64,000 nucleotides of DNA from Vanilla planifolia (taxonomy: Eukaryota; Streptophyta; Magnoliopsida; Asparagales; Orchidaceae): assembly GCA_023846275.1 (NCBI GenBank), contig CM043869.1, positions 22,612,237 to 22,676,236 of the forward strand. Reading direction: 5' to 3'. Below the pieces are notes generated by a model. The model searched no databases. It was not told the DNA's origin and saw only the letters and a program-made list of their open reading frames with translations. Positions 15,201 to 25,450 of this stretch are shown piece by piece (the first letter of the stretch is position 1; each line of letters begins with the position of its first letter). The position numbers and the translations under genes are program-made.

Positions 15201-18200
15201 TCCGATATAGACTATTAAAAGTTATAAAAAAATCAATGACAATGCCTAGAAACATGATTTATCATCTTATTTATAAATTCCTTCAGTGTTAAAAATCAAG
15301 GTTTTGATGTTATCAATTAGGAAAACCATGAAATCATTAAAAGTTCATAAAGTTATATAAAATAAATTAGAGTAAGTTAATATAAGTTAAAAATATGTAA
15401 AGCGAAATTTAAAACTGTTAAATAAAATATATGATCAGCCATAGAGTTTAGATAACAACCTCATTTTTGAAAATTAATAAAAACATTCATGAAAATTTGG
15501 GAGGTATTACCAAAAGACTTGGGATTTTATCAAAGAGATATAATCTATATTATATGAAATATAAAAACTGATAAAGTATGCTATTGAAATTTCATTAAAA
15601 GTATATTTATAATCCAAAACATTTAATAAAAATATTAAATTGAAGTTACAAAAAATTTAGTTTCCAAGAGTTAATTTCATATTTGTTTAATATCTAAGCT
15701 TAACTATTTAGTCTATAGTTATATCAAAAACTATATAAATTTAGAGTGATAAGGTTACAATTTTTATTACAAATTATATACATTTTTAAAAATTATGTAT
15801 AAAATATTTTTGGAATGATACAAATATTTACTATAAAAAATAATTATTTAATATTTTTTAAAATTTGTATGAATAAATTTATAATTAAGCATCAATTATT
15901 TTACTAGAATTTCTATAGCATAACATAGGATTTTTTTTATTTTTATTTGTTAATCTTATATCAGAATATATCTTTATGGAAAAATAATGTGATCTAATTT
16001 CTATGAAATTAAAACTTCAAATTTTTAGAATTTTAAATTAATAGTGATGTCAAATATGATGATGATAGGTTATATAAGAAAAAAATATTTTTAAAGTATT
16101 ACTAAACATGCTTAAAACAAACTATGTATATCCTTTTTAGGGAACTCTTCATGTACGTTTTTTTATCTCGTATGGTTATTTTTTGACATTTTCTTGATCT
16201 CGAAATAGTTCATTCCATGCCATTTCTCATTTTTTGTACTATTTGTTTTGAGCTCACATTCTTTGAAATACATTGTAAAATTGATCCTTCTATTGTGCTT
16301 TTAATACTTGATCTATATTTTGGCATAAAATTTTATGTGCTTAAAATAATTTAAGCAAATAATTAGATGTTAATAAATATTTTATAATGACGATTGTTAT
16401 CATCAAAATTAACGAGAGATCCAACAATTGTCAATGAGAGCATTAATGTTAATTACAAGTTGTCAAGGACAGCATCTACAAGTCAATTTCTTTCAAATTA
16501 AGGTAATGATGGGTGGTGGCAAAAGACCTATGTTTGACACTAAAGAGGTTTGTGGCCAATCCTTAATCCTTGTATGACCTAAAGCTTCAGTGATTCCCCT
16601 AACATGCTGTAATTAGGTAGTTTAATGTTGTGTATTTATTTGAGAAATTTCTAAATTACCAAACTTAGAAAATTGCTCAACATGATATTAATCTTGATTT
16701 AATTTTGATACAACTCTATGTTGACTTTAGTTGCCACTTTTGTATAATTTTCATTTTCATCTATTCCTATATTACAATCTATGTGTTGCATTTTATGATC
16801 TTTGAGTTGATCATTCAATAGTCTTGAACCCCATATCTTAAACCTTTTTAACCTTTGCTATACTACTACAGAAAATTAAGAAGAAAATGGAATTAACACG
16901 TGACCAGTTGGCCCAGGCTTTATACCAAAAGGGTTTGGCACTTGCAGAGTTATTTGAGGTACCAATACCTTTTTAATTTATTCTCTTTTCCATGTTGTCT
17001 GTCAAGCATCTTACAGTAATTGACCTCGAGCCAGATAAATTGCTTGTAGATGAGATTAAGCTATGATTTATTTATTTTAAAGTTTGTTTTTTTCTCTCAA
17101 CCTATGTGATTATTTTTGTTCTACCATTAATGCCTTAAGTTGTTCATGTTTCTCTCACGAAAGCAATAGTATTTTCCTTGCAACACTGAGTTGTCTATCA
17201 GGGTGATATCTTATTGTGAAAATACCACAAGTTTGGAAGCAGCTGTGTCTGTTTAAAGATATGACCATCTGTTCAAGAAATTAGTAATAAATGTGTTTGT
17301 ACCACTTGACTTGCCAAATACATTATGGTTTGTATGATTCATGAAAAACTTACAGTTGCATCTTTCATAAGTGCATGTTATTATGGAAATCAAGGCCTAT
17401 AGCCATGTTATTAAGCTTCTGATGAATTGTGCCTAATCTATATCATACGATTGTGATTCTTTCTTCTCGTGAACCAACTTAATTAGTTTCTTTCTCGTCG
17501 TACACTGCCACTTCTCCTTTGCATAATTTACCCACCACTTTTTAATTATTTCCATACGCCTATGGACAATTCCAGTTATCTCTATTTGAGGGCGTTCTTC
17601 TTGTGCATGAGTTTTTGCATGTTGTTTCATCAGAAAATATTGTGCCTAATCCAATTGCATCTTTCATGTATGTTGTTGAAGAAAACCGACCAGCTAGTTC
17701 TTAGTTGGATTAAATCAATTGTGTCCCCTTTAATGCAATCTCTACTATATCTTGCTCTATTGTTGTTGAAGCACAGTCTTACTATTGAAACAACTTTTTT
17801 TCTATTTCTAAACTGCATGTTAGATTGCTAGGTAATCAACTTCAATCACTTGAGAAAGCTTCTAATATATTGACAATGGGTCATCTTGTCAAAGGGGAAT
17901 CTCTATCAACCTTTCCTAGTGATGCTGGTTACTTGGATATAGACACAAAAATAGTTGATTTTGTCATCTCAGGCTTAATTCTAAATTCAAAGAATTTATC
18001 ACTTCATTGAATTTTCAACTGATGAGATTTATGGTCTTGTTCTTCAAGAAGAAAATCTCATCATTCATTTAGTAACACCATAGTTTTCTTTGGCAATGCT
18101 CTTACTACTTCTATACAACTTACAATTGCAATTTCATTAAATTCGTTTGATTCTTCAATGCATGTTAACTTCTACCATAGAGGAGATGTCCTTGGTATCA

Positions 18201-19185
18201 ACTATTCTATCAAAGGACTTCAATTCCATCATTTTGAACCCACCTTAAACTATAGACTATCATTATTACTTTATCCTCTATCTCGAGTTAGGCATACATT
18301 GCATGCTTGTTTAGAAAAGATAAATGTCTATATTACCAACATCATATCCAACCAATTGTCCTCTATCAATCTCATTAGGTGTTTATAATCTAATGTCCCA
18401 AATAGCCTAATCGCATCCACAAAATCATTACATTCACCTCAATCTTTTCAAGATAAGAAATCTATTCTTAATAATTATAACTCTTCACTTCATATTACTC
18501 ATACTAATTATACCATTATCCAAACTGCCATTGGTCCCTTACATTAATAAGAATTTGTGGAGGTCTATATCAGCCTGGTGACAATACAACTACTCCATTT
18601 ACATTCTTTCCTCTACAATCTACACAATTTCCTATACATAACTACTAATGTTTTCCTTTGATAATAGCTTTTGTATGGCTCGAAACAGGTTCCTTGAGCC
18701 TGGCATCAATGCTTTCTCACTTATATTACAACATTGTGGTTCATAACAGTCAAATAAGACTCTTTTTTTATAGGCAAATAATAAAAGTAGAGAGGAAACA
18801 ACCGCATTGAAAAGCCCTGAGAGACAAGATTCCTTTGAGGAGAACTTCAAGGAACTAAAGAAATGGGTGGATGTGAAATCGCCAAGCTATGGTTTGCTGT
18901 TTGTAACACATGAACGCCTGTTTAAAAGGCTGGGAACAGCATTGAAGGTTAGTGAGAAATAATTGTTCTATATGTTCTCTCCTTCATCGTTTTGTTTTAA
19001 CATAATCATTTCTACTTGGTGGTCAGGTGCTGTGTGATTTGATTTCAGATGATTCTCAACCACCGAACAGAAAACTGTATGATCTAAAGATTCAGCTAAT
19101 TGATGAGATTGGATGGCCTCATTTAGTTTCATATGAGAGGCGATGGATTCATGTACGCTTCCCTTCGTGCCAGTTTATGTTCTAA
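136..19185 (+). CDS. TPP2: Tripeptidyl-peptidase II, C-terminal part (10 exons, 5' part outside window)
   Basis: Giant cytosolic subtilisin-family exopeptidase that removes tripeptides from peptide N-termini downstream of the proteasome. Ten exons join in one frame to 345 codons plus stop: 136-221, 301-352, 460-582, 785-853, 1239-1331, 12647-12742, 13612-13710, 16872-16958, 18774-18947, 19027-19185. All introns are GT-AG. The product matches the C-terminal third of plant TPP2 in order: a beta-rich piece (SQPDGHFKNNG, KSTVIVPGG, EAFYVAPPSSEKLPK, YPVSYVIPP), then the helical tail (EEEVRDTKLRFL, QYPKYTPLLASILDGLLS, TRDQLAQALYQKGLALA, SFEENFKELKKWVDVKS, DEIGWPHLVSYERRW) and an end R-F-P-x-C-x-F-M-F close to the Arabidopsis terminus. 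The Asp/His/Ser catalytic residues lie upstream of the window. No frame break is seen, so the gene looks functional despite an 11.3-kb intron. Identity rests on recalled family sequence; no search was run. Confidence 0.94.
301..352 (+). CDS. TPP2: TPP2 exon b
   Basis: Follows acceptor TTCCAG, completes the split Gly and encodes G-S-E-A-F-Y-V-A-P-P-S-S-E-K-L-P-K. This corresponds to the family's K-E-A-F-Y-x-G-P-P-x-K-D-K-L-P-K. Confidence 0.93.
460..582 (+). CDS. TPP2: TPP2 exon c
   Basis: 41 codons: C-S-S-P-G-A-V-L-L-G-S-A-S-Y-G, a lysine/glutamine-rich stretch, then Y-P-V-S-Y-V-I-P-P-L-K. Acceptor CATAG, donor GTAACA. It corresponds to the family segment Q-G-S-M-L-V-G-E-I-S-Y-G to Y-P-I-S-Y-V-V-P-P. 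Confidence 0.9.
785..853 (+). CDS. TPP2: TPP2 exon d
   Basis: 23 codons of a charged linker ending A-E-R-M-E-E-E. Acceptor TTGTAG and donor GTGATT keep phase 0. Confidence 0.88.
854..1238 (+). other. TPP2 intron (0.4 kb)
   Basis: T-rich intron with polypyrimidine-rich acceptor TTTACAG. Nothing else recognised. Confidence 0.8.
1239..1331 (+). CDS. TPP2: TPP2 exon e
   Basis: 31 codons starting V-R-D-T-K-L-R-F-L and ending W-K-E-L-C-A-S-L-K. Donor GTTGAG, phase 0. Very close to the plant consensus E-V-R-D-T-K-I-K-F-L. Confidence 0.93.
4440..4760 (+). mobile_element. Possible Ty3/gypsy gag remnant
   Basis: Broken + strand reading frames contain L-x-S-Y-A-L-A-L-W-N-A-H-L-R-K-R and later V-K-S-F-M, resembling the Ty3 gag stretch G-x-A-x-x-W-W-x-x-L ... 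M-R-x-R-F-V-P. Several stops interrupt it. This is pattern recognition only. Confidence 0.35.
6060..6560 (+). mobile_element. Degenerate Ty3/gypsy reverse transcriptase
   Basis: A broken + strand translation reads T-P-I-T-V-M-R-L-M-D-N-F-L, stop, P-Y-I-N-D-F-F-V-A-F-L-H-D-I-L-I-Y-S. This parallels the gypsy RT signature N-A-P-x-T-F-M-R-L-M-D-x-V-L-R-P-Y-I-D-D-F-V-V-V-Y-L-D-D-I-L-I-Y-S. The catalytic Y-L-D-D has become F-L-H-D and stops interrupt the frame, so it is a dead copy. It is in the same orientation as TPP2. Confidence 0.75.
6589..6704 (+). repeat. Two tandem 58-bp copies
   Basis: Copies at 6589-6646 and 6647-6704, both starting ACCTTATGCATGATGAAAAT and differing at about four positions. 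Probably slippage within the decayed gypsy copy. Confidence 0.9.
8060..8880 (-). mobile_element. Degenerate Ty1/copia integrase C-terminal region, antisense
   Basis: Read on the - strand with stops, the segment near 8700-8500 gives F-V-H-Y-Q-A-S, E-R-N-F-A-H-A-L-Q, M-G-Y-S-C-N-Q-M-G-Y-C and F-N-I-E-F-L. This follows the copia stretch C-F-V-H-x-Q ... K-L-x-P-R-A-x-K-C-V-F-L-G-Y-S-x-x-Q-K-G-Y ... V-x-x-D-V-T-F. Downstream, 8480-8067 is an open but unrecognised Ser/Thr-rich stretch, as is usual after this block in copia polyproteins. Confidence 0.6.
9000..12060. other. Unclassified repeat-like intron sequence
   Basis: No intact frame. The texture resembles the decayed retroelements nearby: broken open stretches at 9163-9494 on the - strand and 11814-12020 on the + strand. 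No diagnostic motif was read, so it is not assigned to a family. Confidence 0.4.
12647..12742 (+). CDS. TPP2: TPP2 exon f
   Basis: 32 codons: Q-Y-P-K-Y-T-P-L-L-A-S-I-L-D-G-L-L-S, then a short acidic stretch to H-N-K-E. It is the most diagnostic TPP2 exon in the window. Phase 0 on both sides. Confidence 0.96.
13178..13193 (+). repeat. TGA/GAT trinucleotide microsatellite
   Basis: About five TGA units followed by a degenerate AT/GA continuation, inside a TPP2 intron. Confidence 0.8.
13612..13710 (+). CDS. TPP2: TPP2 exon g
   Basis: 33 codons: I-V-S-V-S-N-E-V-I-E-S-V-N-Q-E-E-L-A-E-F-F, ending in an acidic E-A-E-E-A-E. Acceptor TTGTCAG, donor GTAAAA. Confidence 0.94.
13711..16871 (+). other. 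TPP2 intron (3.2 kb)
   Basis: No gene or mobile element recognised. The stretch from about 15300 to 16150 is extremely AT-rich, with only short frames. It carries the 20-bp tandem repeat listed at 14731. Confidence 0.8.
14731..14770 (+). repeat. Two perfect 20-bp tandem copies
   Basis: The unit ATGGTTCTCTATGATTTCTT occurs twice in a row without mismatch. Confidence 0.97.
16872..16958 (+). CDS. TPP2: TPP2 exon h
   Basis: 29 codons: K-I-K-K-K-M-E-L-T-R-D-Q-L-A-Q-A-L-Y-Q-K-G-L-A-L-A-E-L-F-E, nearly identical to the plant consensus. Phase 0 on both sides. Confidence 0.96.
17640..18400 (+). mobile_element. Degenerate Ty1/copia gag (UBN2-like) in TPP2 intron
   Basis: Broken + strand frames read L-V-L-S-W-I-K-S-I-V-S-P, then L-G-N-Q-L-Q-S-L-E-K-A-S-N-I-L, L-D-I-D-T-K-I-V-D-F-V-I-S-G-L and G-L-V-L-Q-E-E-N-L-I. 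This follows the copia gag order: V-L-S-W-I...S, R-x-x-L-R-x-x-L-Q, D-x-D-x-V-x-x-I-L-x-G-L, and the L-L-x-x-E-x-R-L end. Stops and small shifts separate the blocks. Lies in the 1.8-kb intron 16959-18773. Confidence 0.55.
18774..18947 (+). CDS. TPP2: TPP2 exon i
   Basis: 58 codons: a variable polar start, then S-F-E-E-N-F-K-E-L-K-K-W-V-D-V-K-S and R-L-F-K-R-L-G-T-A-L-K. Acceptor TTATAG, donor GTTAGT. Confidence 0.95.
19027..19185 (+). CDS. TPP2: TPP2 last exon and stop
   Basis: 52 codons plus TAA: V-L-C-D-L-I-S-D-D-S, then L-Y-D-L-K-I-Q-L-I-D-E-I-G-W-P-H-L-V-S-Y and a C-terminus matching the family's V-R-F-P-x-S/C end. Confidence 0.95.
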   Translation: MLCDLISDDSQPPNRKLYDLKIQLIDEIGWPHLVSYERRWIHVRFPSCQFMF

Positions 19186-19310
19186 TTGGCATTTCTCACG
19201 TACTTTGTTGGATGCAACCATGAATTTGTGTTAATATTTTATTTATTGATGGGAAATTAATTGCCCTGGGATGCATTTGTAATTCAACAAACTAAAACAA
19301 AAGAAAACAT

Positions 19311-19316
19311 AATAAA
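19311..19316 (+). promoter_or_regulatory. Candidate TPP2 polyadenylation signal
   Basis: AATAAA about 125 nt after the stop codon. Plant signals are loose, so this is only a position worth checking against transcripts. Confidence 0.25.
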
Positions 19317-19572
19317 TGTGAAGTAAATAAGGAATTTTTCATGAGCACAAATTAAACTAAAGTGTTATTCTTGATACATAAGTTATTACATTGTGAAGTC
19401 TTGGTATGCACTTGTACGATTCTCTTGGATAAGCCTGTTTTGGGTGTCTTGTTCTCTTAGTAATACAATTTATTAGTATGACTAAAGATTTGAGTTATTC
19501 TATACTTAACAAATTGAACTGAATGAATCATTCCATGTCAAAACTTTAAAAAGAAAATGCAAAGTGCTATAT

Positions 19573-19667
19573 TGTTGGAAAATAGATGTGCCAGAATTTA
19601 AATGTTGGTTGAGTTAAATCTATAATTGTCAATTGTGGGACTCAAGGTTTTGACATGATATCAAGCC
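19573..19667 (+). mobile_element. Possible small TRIM-like LTR plus primer-binding site
   Basis: A block starts TGTTGGAA and ends TTTTGACA (83 bp, TG...CA). It is followed at once by TGATATCAAGCC, similar to the initiator tRNA-Met primer complement TGGTATCAGAGC. The TGTTGGAA start and T-T-T-x-A-C-A before the primer site are typical of small plant TRIM/copia LTRs. No second LTR was found. Confidence 0.35.
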
Positions 19668-20896
19668 TACTTGATCACATTGTTTGAATGAGAATGAATG
19701 CTACTCAAATAACTAGTATCTCGAGTAAATGAACAATCATGAAATCTACAAAGTGAAAATCATTGAGAATATGTGAGTTAGATCTTTAAAAAGATAAGAA
19801 AATCTCATAGCATTGCTAAAGTAAGCTTCAAATATCATCTTATAATACTTTTTCAAAAAAAAGTATAAAACTTCGGTTTGAATTAAAAAAAGGTGGAGAG
19901 AAGAATAAAAAACAGAGACTAAAACTAAGAAAAAATATGGGTGAACTTGAATACGACATTGAACCAAAAAAATATTAAGGTTTGGTTAAATTGAGTGATA
20001 TTTATAAACTTCAAAGCTTCACTCTAAAGGATGAATCGTCTATCCTATTATAACCAAAGACGTTTAATTTAGGTCAGCTGGAATTTCATATTTGCTTTGA
20101 TGTTCTTCTTTGGCCATCAACATTATCAAGTCAAACACAATGATAAAACTAAAAACTATTCATTCAAGTTTTGGATTTTAACTCTTATTATTCCCAAGGG
20201 TTAAGATGGGATGCCTTTCTATACAAGTTAGCTCAAATAAATCATTACAACTTTTGCTTTATTTGACAAGACAATCCCTTAGTTAACAAAATTGGCATGC
20301 AATACCTACAAAGCCATAATTTTAATTGACCTTTTTTACTTTGTAGACTTGCTCAAGGAAGTTCTACTCATTATTTGATCATCATTATGTTCTTAATTAG
20401 AAAAACAATTTCAATTGATTTCAGTGATCCTTTCAATTTCGATTAATTTTGCATTATATTTGAATATAACTTTTAAAACCGTTTTTTATTTTTAAAAAAA
20501 AACATCAAAATCTCAATCAAACTCTTATCAGATAATATAATAGTAATCAATGAGGTATCTAATAATTTGATGAGGCTGTCAAAAAATCTATGAGTTTTGA
20601 TAACAGGGGCTTTCTAACTTTGTAAGATAATTTGATGGAGAGATTGAATGGTCTAATGGGAACATGGAAGCAACCAAATAGAAGGATGAATGGAGTGATT
20701 GGATAAATCCAAGCCCAATGAACAAATCAAATGATTAGATGGATTGAAGGATAGTCTGATCAAAGTAAGATTTCTTAAGTATAACGTATACATTAGAACT
20801 TAAATGATGTAATTAGAAGTAAGAAACAAATAAGAAGGGCATATTGTGTCATAAATGCATGAAAAGAAAGTGATTGTATGCTTCATCTATAATTAT

Positions 20897-20925
20897 AAAA
20901 AAAAGAAGAAAAAAAAAGAAAGAAA
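20897..20925 (+). other. Polypurine tract before LTR-like block 1
   Basis: 29 consecutive A/G bases immediately before the inferred TG start of the LTR. Equivalent tracts precede blocks 2 (26816-26841) and 3 (to 32831). Confidence 0.6.
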
Positions 20926-20926
20926 T

Positions 20927-22021
20927 TGAGTATTAAACTTTTGATAATATGATAAATGGTTTACATGAATTGAGTATACATATATTTGACATAATGATGC
21001 TTATCATATACATTGCTTTTGATGTAGTCTTTATGTTGATTTTAAAAAGTATGATTTGTGATTCTTTGAGTTTGATGATTTCATATGAAATGAATAGTTC
21101 TTGCATGAGAATAGGATATGTTTTGTAAAATAGGTATGTTAAATAAGAATGTGTGTATGTGTTTTGTGTATATGATATGTAATATAGTTTGGTTGGTGAT
21201 GAACTATGTGAAGGAGTAATATAATATAGTTTAGGTGGTGATGAATTACATGTTGAAGTAACATAACCTAAGTGGTGATAAGTCACATAAAAGTGTAATA
21301 TAACATGTGTGATGATAAGCTACATAAAAATGTTATATAGCTTAAATAATAATGAACTACATAAAAGTGTAATATAGCCTAAGCGATAATAAGTTACATG
21401 GTGTAATAGAGCTTGGGTGATGATAAGCCATGAAAATATGGATACCAAAATGGCTAAAAAAACATCTAGATAGAATGAAAGTAATTAGTAAGTTGAGTAA
21501 AAATTTAACAAATATTGATCTAACATGAGCTCATACATCTAATGTATGTGAATGTTTATCTATTTATACATGTGATATAGACATAGCAAATGACGTTATC
21601 TAATTTGTAATTATGTTTGCATATGATACTTGTGTTATGTTTTCTTACTAAGTCCAATGATAATTGCTCAAACTATATTAGCCAATATGATGTAAGTGTG
21701 ATTAACTTACAAAATGAGATACCAAGAGGATAATGGGTAGACATAAGGTTTGAAAATAAAATGAAATATTATGCATAAAATTTAAAACTATGATTGTTTT
21801 ATAATTATGAAATGTTATAATAGCTAACAAAAATATTAGAAACTATGAACATGGTATCTATGTAAACTTGTTGCATTCTATTTTCATTATTATTTTGTAA
21901 TAATTTAATGACATCATTTTGAAACAAATAATGAAAAAAAAAATTCAAAACATACATGTATATTTATAAATAATGATACTAAATATATGTGACACATAGG
22001 TATTGTTTGGGGCTTACATCA
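20927..22021 (+). repeat. LTR-like block 1 (1095 bp)
   Basis: Inferred termini TGAGTATTAAAC and CTTACATCA. It starts right after a polypurine tract and ends 6 nt before a primer-site-like motif. Length agrees with the other two blocks (1080 and 1075 bp). The middle holds imperfect units of about 35-40 bp built from GTAATATAGC and GATGATAAG. Boundaries are inferred from composition and comparison. Confidence 0.6.
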
Positions 22022-22890
22022 TAACTTTGGTATGAGAGTGAGAGAGATACCTATTGTAGGCTAATATGAGCATGGTAGATAGTCATAGTAGGGAAATAGC
22101 TAGCATAAATATAGTGAAAAGGCATGAAGTGTAATTTAATTAGAGCTTGGGTGATGATAAGCCATGAAAATATGGATACCAAAATGGCTAAAAAAACATC
22201 TAGATAGAATGAAAGTAATTAGTAAGTTGAGTAAAAATTTAACAAATATTGATCTAACATAAGCTCATACATCTAATGCATGCAAATATTTATTTATTTA
22301 TTCATGTGATATAGCCATAGCAAATGACGTTATCTAATTTGTAATTATATTTGCATATGATACTTGTGTTATATTTTCCTACTAAGTCCATAATAATGGC
22401 TCAACCTATATTAGCCAATATGATGTGGGTGTGATTAACTTATAAAATGAGATATCAAGAGGATAATGGATAGACATAAGGTTTGAAAATAAAAATAAAA
22501 TATTATGCATAAAATTTGGAACTATAATTGTTTTAATGAAATGTTATAATAGCTATTAAAAATATTAAAAACTATAAACATGGTATCTATGTAAACTCAT
22601 TACATTTTATTTACATTGTTATTTTGTAATAATTTAATGATATCATTTTGAAACAAACTATGAAAAAAAAAAGTCCCAAAACACACATGTATATTTATAA
22701 ATAATGATACTAAATATATGTGACAACACATAGGTATTGTTTAAGGCTTACATCATAACTTTGGTATGAAAGTGGGAGAGATATCCATTGTAAGCATGGT
22801 AGACAATTATAATAAGTATCTAGCATAAATATAGACAAAAGGCATGAAGTGTAACTTAGACTTAGATAATAATTATTGCTACAATAGATA
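21408..22890 (+). repeat. 734-bp direct tandem duplication
   Basis: The segment starting AGAGCTTGGGTGATGATAAG at 21408 restarts at 22142. The second copy runs to about 22890 with scattered substitutions and small gaps. It covers the second half of LTR-like block 1, the primer-site-like motif and a short leader, so the motif occurs twice. Confidence 0.9.
22028..22039 (+). other. Primer-binding-site-like motif 1
   Basis: TGGTATGAGAGT matches 10 of 12 bases of TGGTATCAGAGC, the usual plant initiator tRNA-Met primer complement. It lies 6 nt after the inferred LTR end. A duplicate lies at 22762-22773. Confidence 0.6.
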
Positions 22891-22929
22891 GCTAATATAG
22901 TTCTATCTAAGAGGAAAAATCTCATCACT

Positions 22930-24030
22930 TCCTTACGAAGATGGGCTAAAGGTTATCAGCCAAATAAATTGGTGGAATAATTTCAAAAGTTACATCTCCC
23001 AACTTTTTCTTGTGCCATTGATCCAATGCAAGATGTGAAAACATGCAAATCCTATTTGTGATCATAATAAGTCCAAAGAGTAGAAAAGTAGTGTTTAATA
23101 ATGCTAGTGTTGAGTGGTAGTGCTTGAAACTAGTGGATGAACCAAGAAAGATTGAGATTTGATGATATAAGTTAAATTTGGAGATTTTATGGTGAGTGTT
23201 TTATAAAGCTTTCATTGAGTGGTATGTCTCTACGCCTATTAGGTATAAGGTACTAGAAAGTTGAGCATATTCACTTAAAAAGGGATTGATTATAGCTAAA
23301 TATGAGTAAAGATTTTCCCCTTTAGCAAAATATGCTCCCAAGATGATGGTCACAAAAGATAAAAAAATGTCATATGTTTTGAAAAGGGCTATGTGACTTC
23401 ATTGGTAATGCTATGGCTCACTTAGAACTTCTTACTTGTAGTTAGTTAGTTGAGGCATCTTAACAAACTAAATATAGCCAAAGCTTGTTGGGAACTAATG
23501 TTGAGATTGGCAAATGACAAGGGTCTATATTTTCAACTTAAGGTAGACATAATTTGAAAAAGTAAATGATTGCTAGTGTTAAGTCTCAAAGCTTTACTCT
23601 TTCTAGAGATAAAAAGAAAATCATATTACAAGTCTTGCAAGAGATGGCATTAGAATGCTTGGCAACGGATGAGACAGATTAAATGTTTCAAATGTCACAA
23701 ATTTACACAATGAAGAATGATTTATAGGAGGAAGCGTAGTTGATGGTATCTTGCAAATCGTTGGAGGATCAATAGCAATAAGACCCAATTATGCTACTTT
23801 AGTGGCATATGATAAAGAAGAAGGGAAAATTGCAAGCCTTCATTTTAGATGACACAACGATGCATATATGCTATTACACATAAGGAGAAATTGTTTACAA
23901 AAACTACATGCTTTTTTCTTATTCATCTAGCAAATCACACAATTTTGTTTTTGTCGTTGTGAAACTCACTATAAAAGAATGAATCTTTGATAATCCTTCC
24001 TTAGTAAACTTGCATTTGGGTGAATGTGTG
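22930..24030 (+). mobile_element. Gag-like remnant of chain element 1
   Basis: Broken + strand frames give A-F-I-E-W-Y-V-S-T-P-I-R-Y-K-V-L, then L-K-K-G-L-I-I-A-K-Y-E and F-S-P-L-A-K-Y-A-P, followed near 23680 by I-K-C-F-K-C-H-K, a partial zinc knuckle. The order follows Ty3/gypsy gag: F-L-x-K-Y-F, Q-G-x-M-T-V-x-E-Y-E-x-K-F-x-E-L-x-R-F-A-P, and a C-x2-C zinc knuckle. Stops are frequent. The same region recurs at 28.1-28.6 and 34.1-35.0 kb. Confidence 0.6.
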
Positions 24031-24655
24031 AAAGTGGATCAATTGATAGAATAAGATATGAAGATAAATTGAAACATTACTATTAATATCTACACCAAAT
24101 GATGAGAAATTAACACAAAATAATAACTTTTGTTCAAAGGGTTGATAAAAAATATAATTGTAAGATACTCTCTTGATATATAATTACTTAGATGTATTTC
24201 TTAAAGATCTATCAATACAATAAAAATTTTAATTTTTTGAAAAAGTAAAATATAATCTCATCACTTATCTTTCAAATGAAAAAAATTTGATTTAATGAAT
24301 TCAATTTTTATCTAGTAAAAAATTTAGTTTAACAATTTTTATATTAATCTTACTTAAAAATAAAATATAAAGATAAAGAAATTTTTTTAAAATATTAAAA
24401 TAGAAAAAATTGGAATGAAATTGATATCTATCATGAAAGAAAGGCTTTTCATATGAGCAAAAAAATTTAAAATTAAAATTAATTTTATCAAAAATAATAA
24501 AAAAAACTTAAAAAATATGATTTAGAAGTCTACAGGTACATAAAATTACCCTCAAATCATAAAGAAACAATACAGGAAAACTTAAAACTAGCTTTTGAGT
24601 GGACAATAAACTTTATTTCAGTTTCAATCTGTTTGATCACATTTTGAATGATAAC
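24030..24655 (+). repeat. Very AT-rich internal block, copy 1
   Basis: Matches 35240-35735 in the third element. Both end near a GAATGATA(A/C)CACCTTTC motif. No coding signal. Confidence 0.7.
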
Positions 24656-24659
24656 ACCT

Positions 24660-25450
24660 TTCAAAAAAAACCTTATTAGGCTTAGTTGACTATGTTTCTT
24701 CTCCTTGGTTATAGCTCATCAACATTAGGATTCTCTTTTTATCAATTTTTTTCTTATGTCTTATGTGTTGCCCTTTTATTGCTTGGCTTAACAAAGGAGA
24801 TATGACCTACAATTGTATCTAAGAATCCAACTTGTTTATCAAGAAGCAAGCAATTGGTGGAGTAATGTCTAAATCATTTAAGGATGTGGGACCTAAGAAG
24901 TTGAAGGCCTTTATTCAAGTGGTTTTTTCCTTAAGCAAAAAAGAATCTATCATCATAACCATTGATGGGTAGATATCTCCTCATCCTCCTATGCTCTTTA
25001 AATCTTCTTTTGATGCTTTGTAGTATTCACTCTTGCACCTAATATCATTGAAATTATTTTGTCGACATCACTCTCAATGATGAACTTGGATGTGCGATGT
25101 TTTATTTTGACACCTTTGTTGTGCAATAAAAAGATGGAGCTTAGTGTAAATAAGTATTTTATATGATTTGTGAGGCTTCTATGTTTGAAGGTGGGATTTC
25201 AAAGGTTTGAAAGTTTGCTCTTCTCTAGAATGGGTTGGTGCAATTGAAGCAATCTGTCTTCAAAAAATGATGACTTTTACAAGTGTTTATAAAAAATGTT
25301 CAACTACTAAATGATGGAGGAAACTATTTAATATAATAAAATAGATATAATCCAATGATGAAGATTTCATTAGATTGGAAGAGATTTAGAAATAAAATAA
25401 ATTGCTAAAGTTTGTTAAAGAATTTTTAATGTTATTACGTGAGATTTAAG
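24660..25450 (+). repeat. Internal block, copy 1 (related to 31285-32000)
   Basis: Same sequence as the block whose best-kept copy at 31322-31585 has an 87-codon open frame. Here the frame is broken. Another, more diverged copy lies at 28960-29600. The protein family is not recognised. Confidence 0.7.

Larger units (their letters stand above)
19186..20490. other. Intergenic 3' flank of TPP2
   Basis: AT-rich, with no protein-coding signal. Contains the possible TRIM-like LTR described separately, then merges into the LTR-element chain at about 20.49 kb. Confidence 0.7.
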
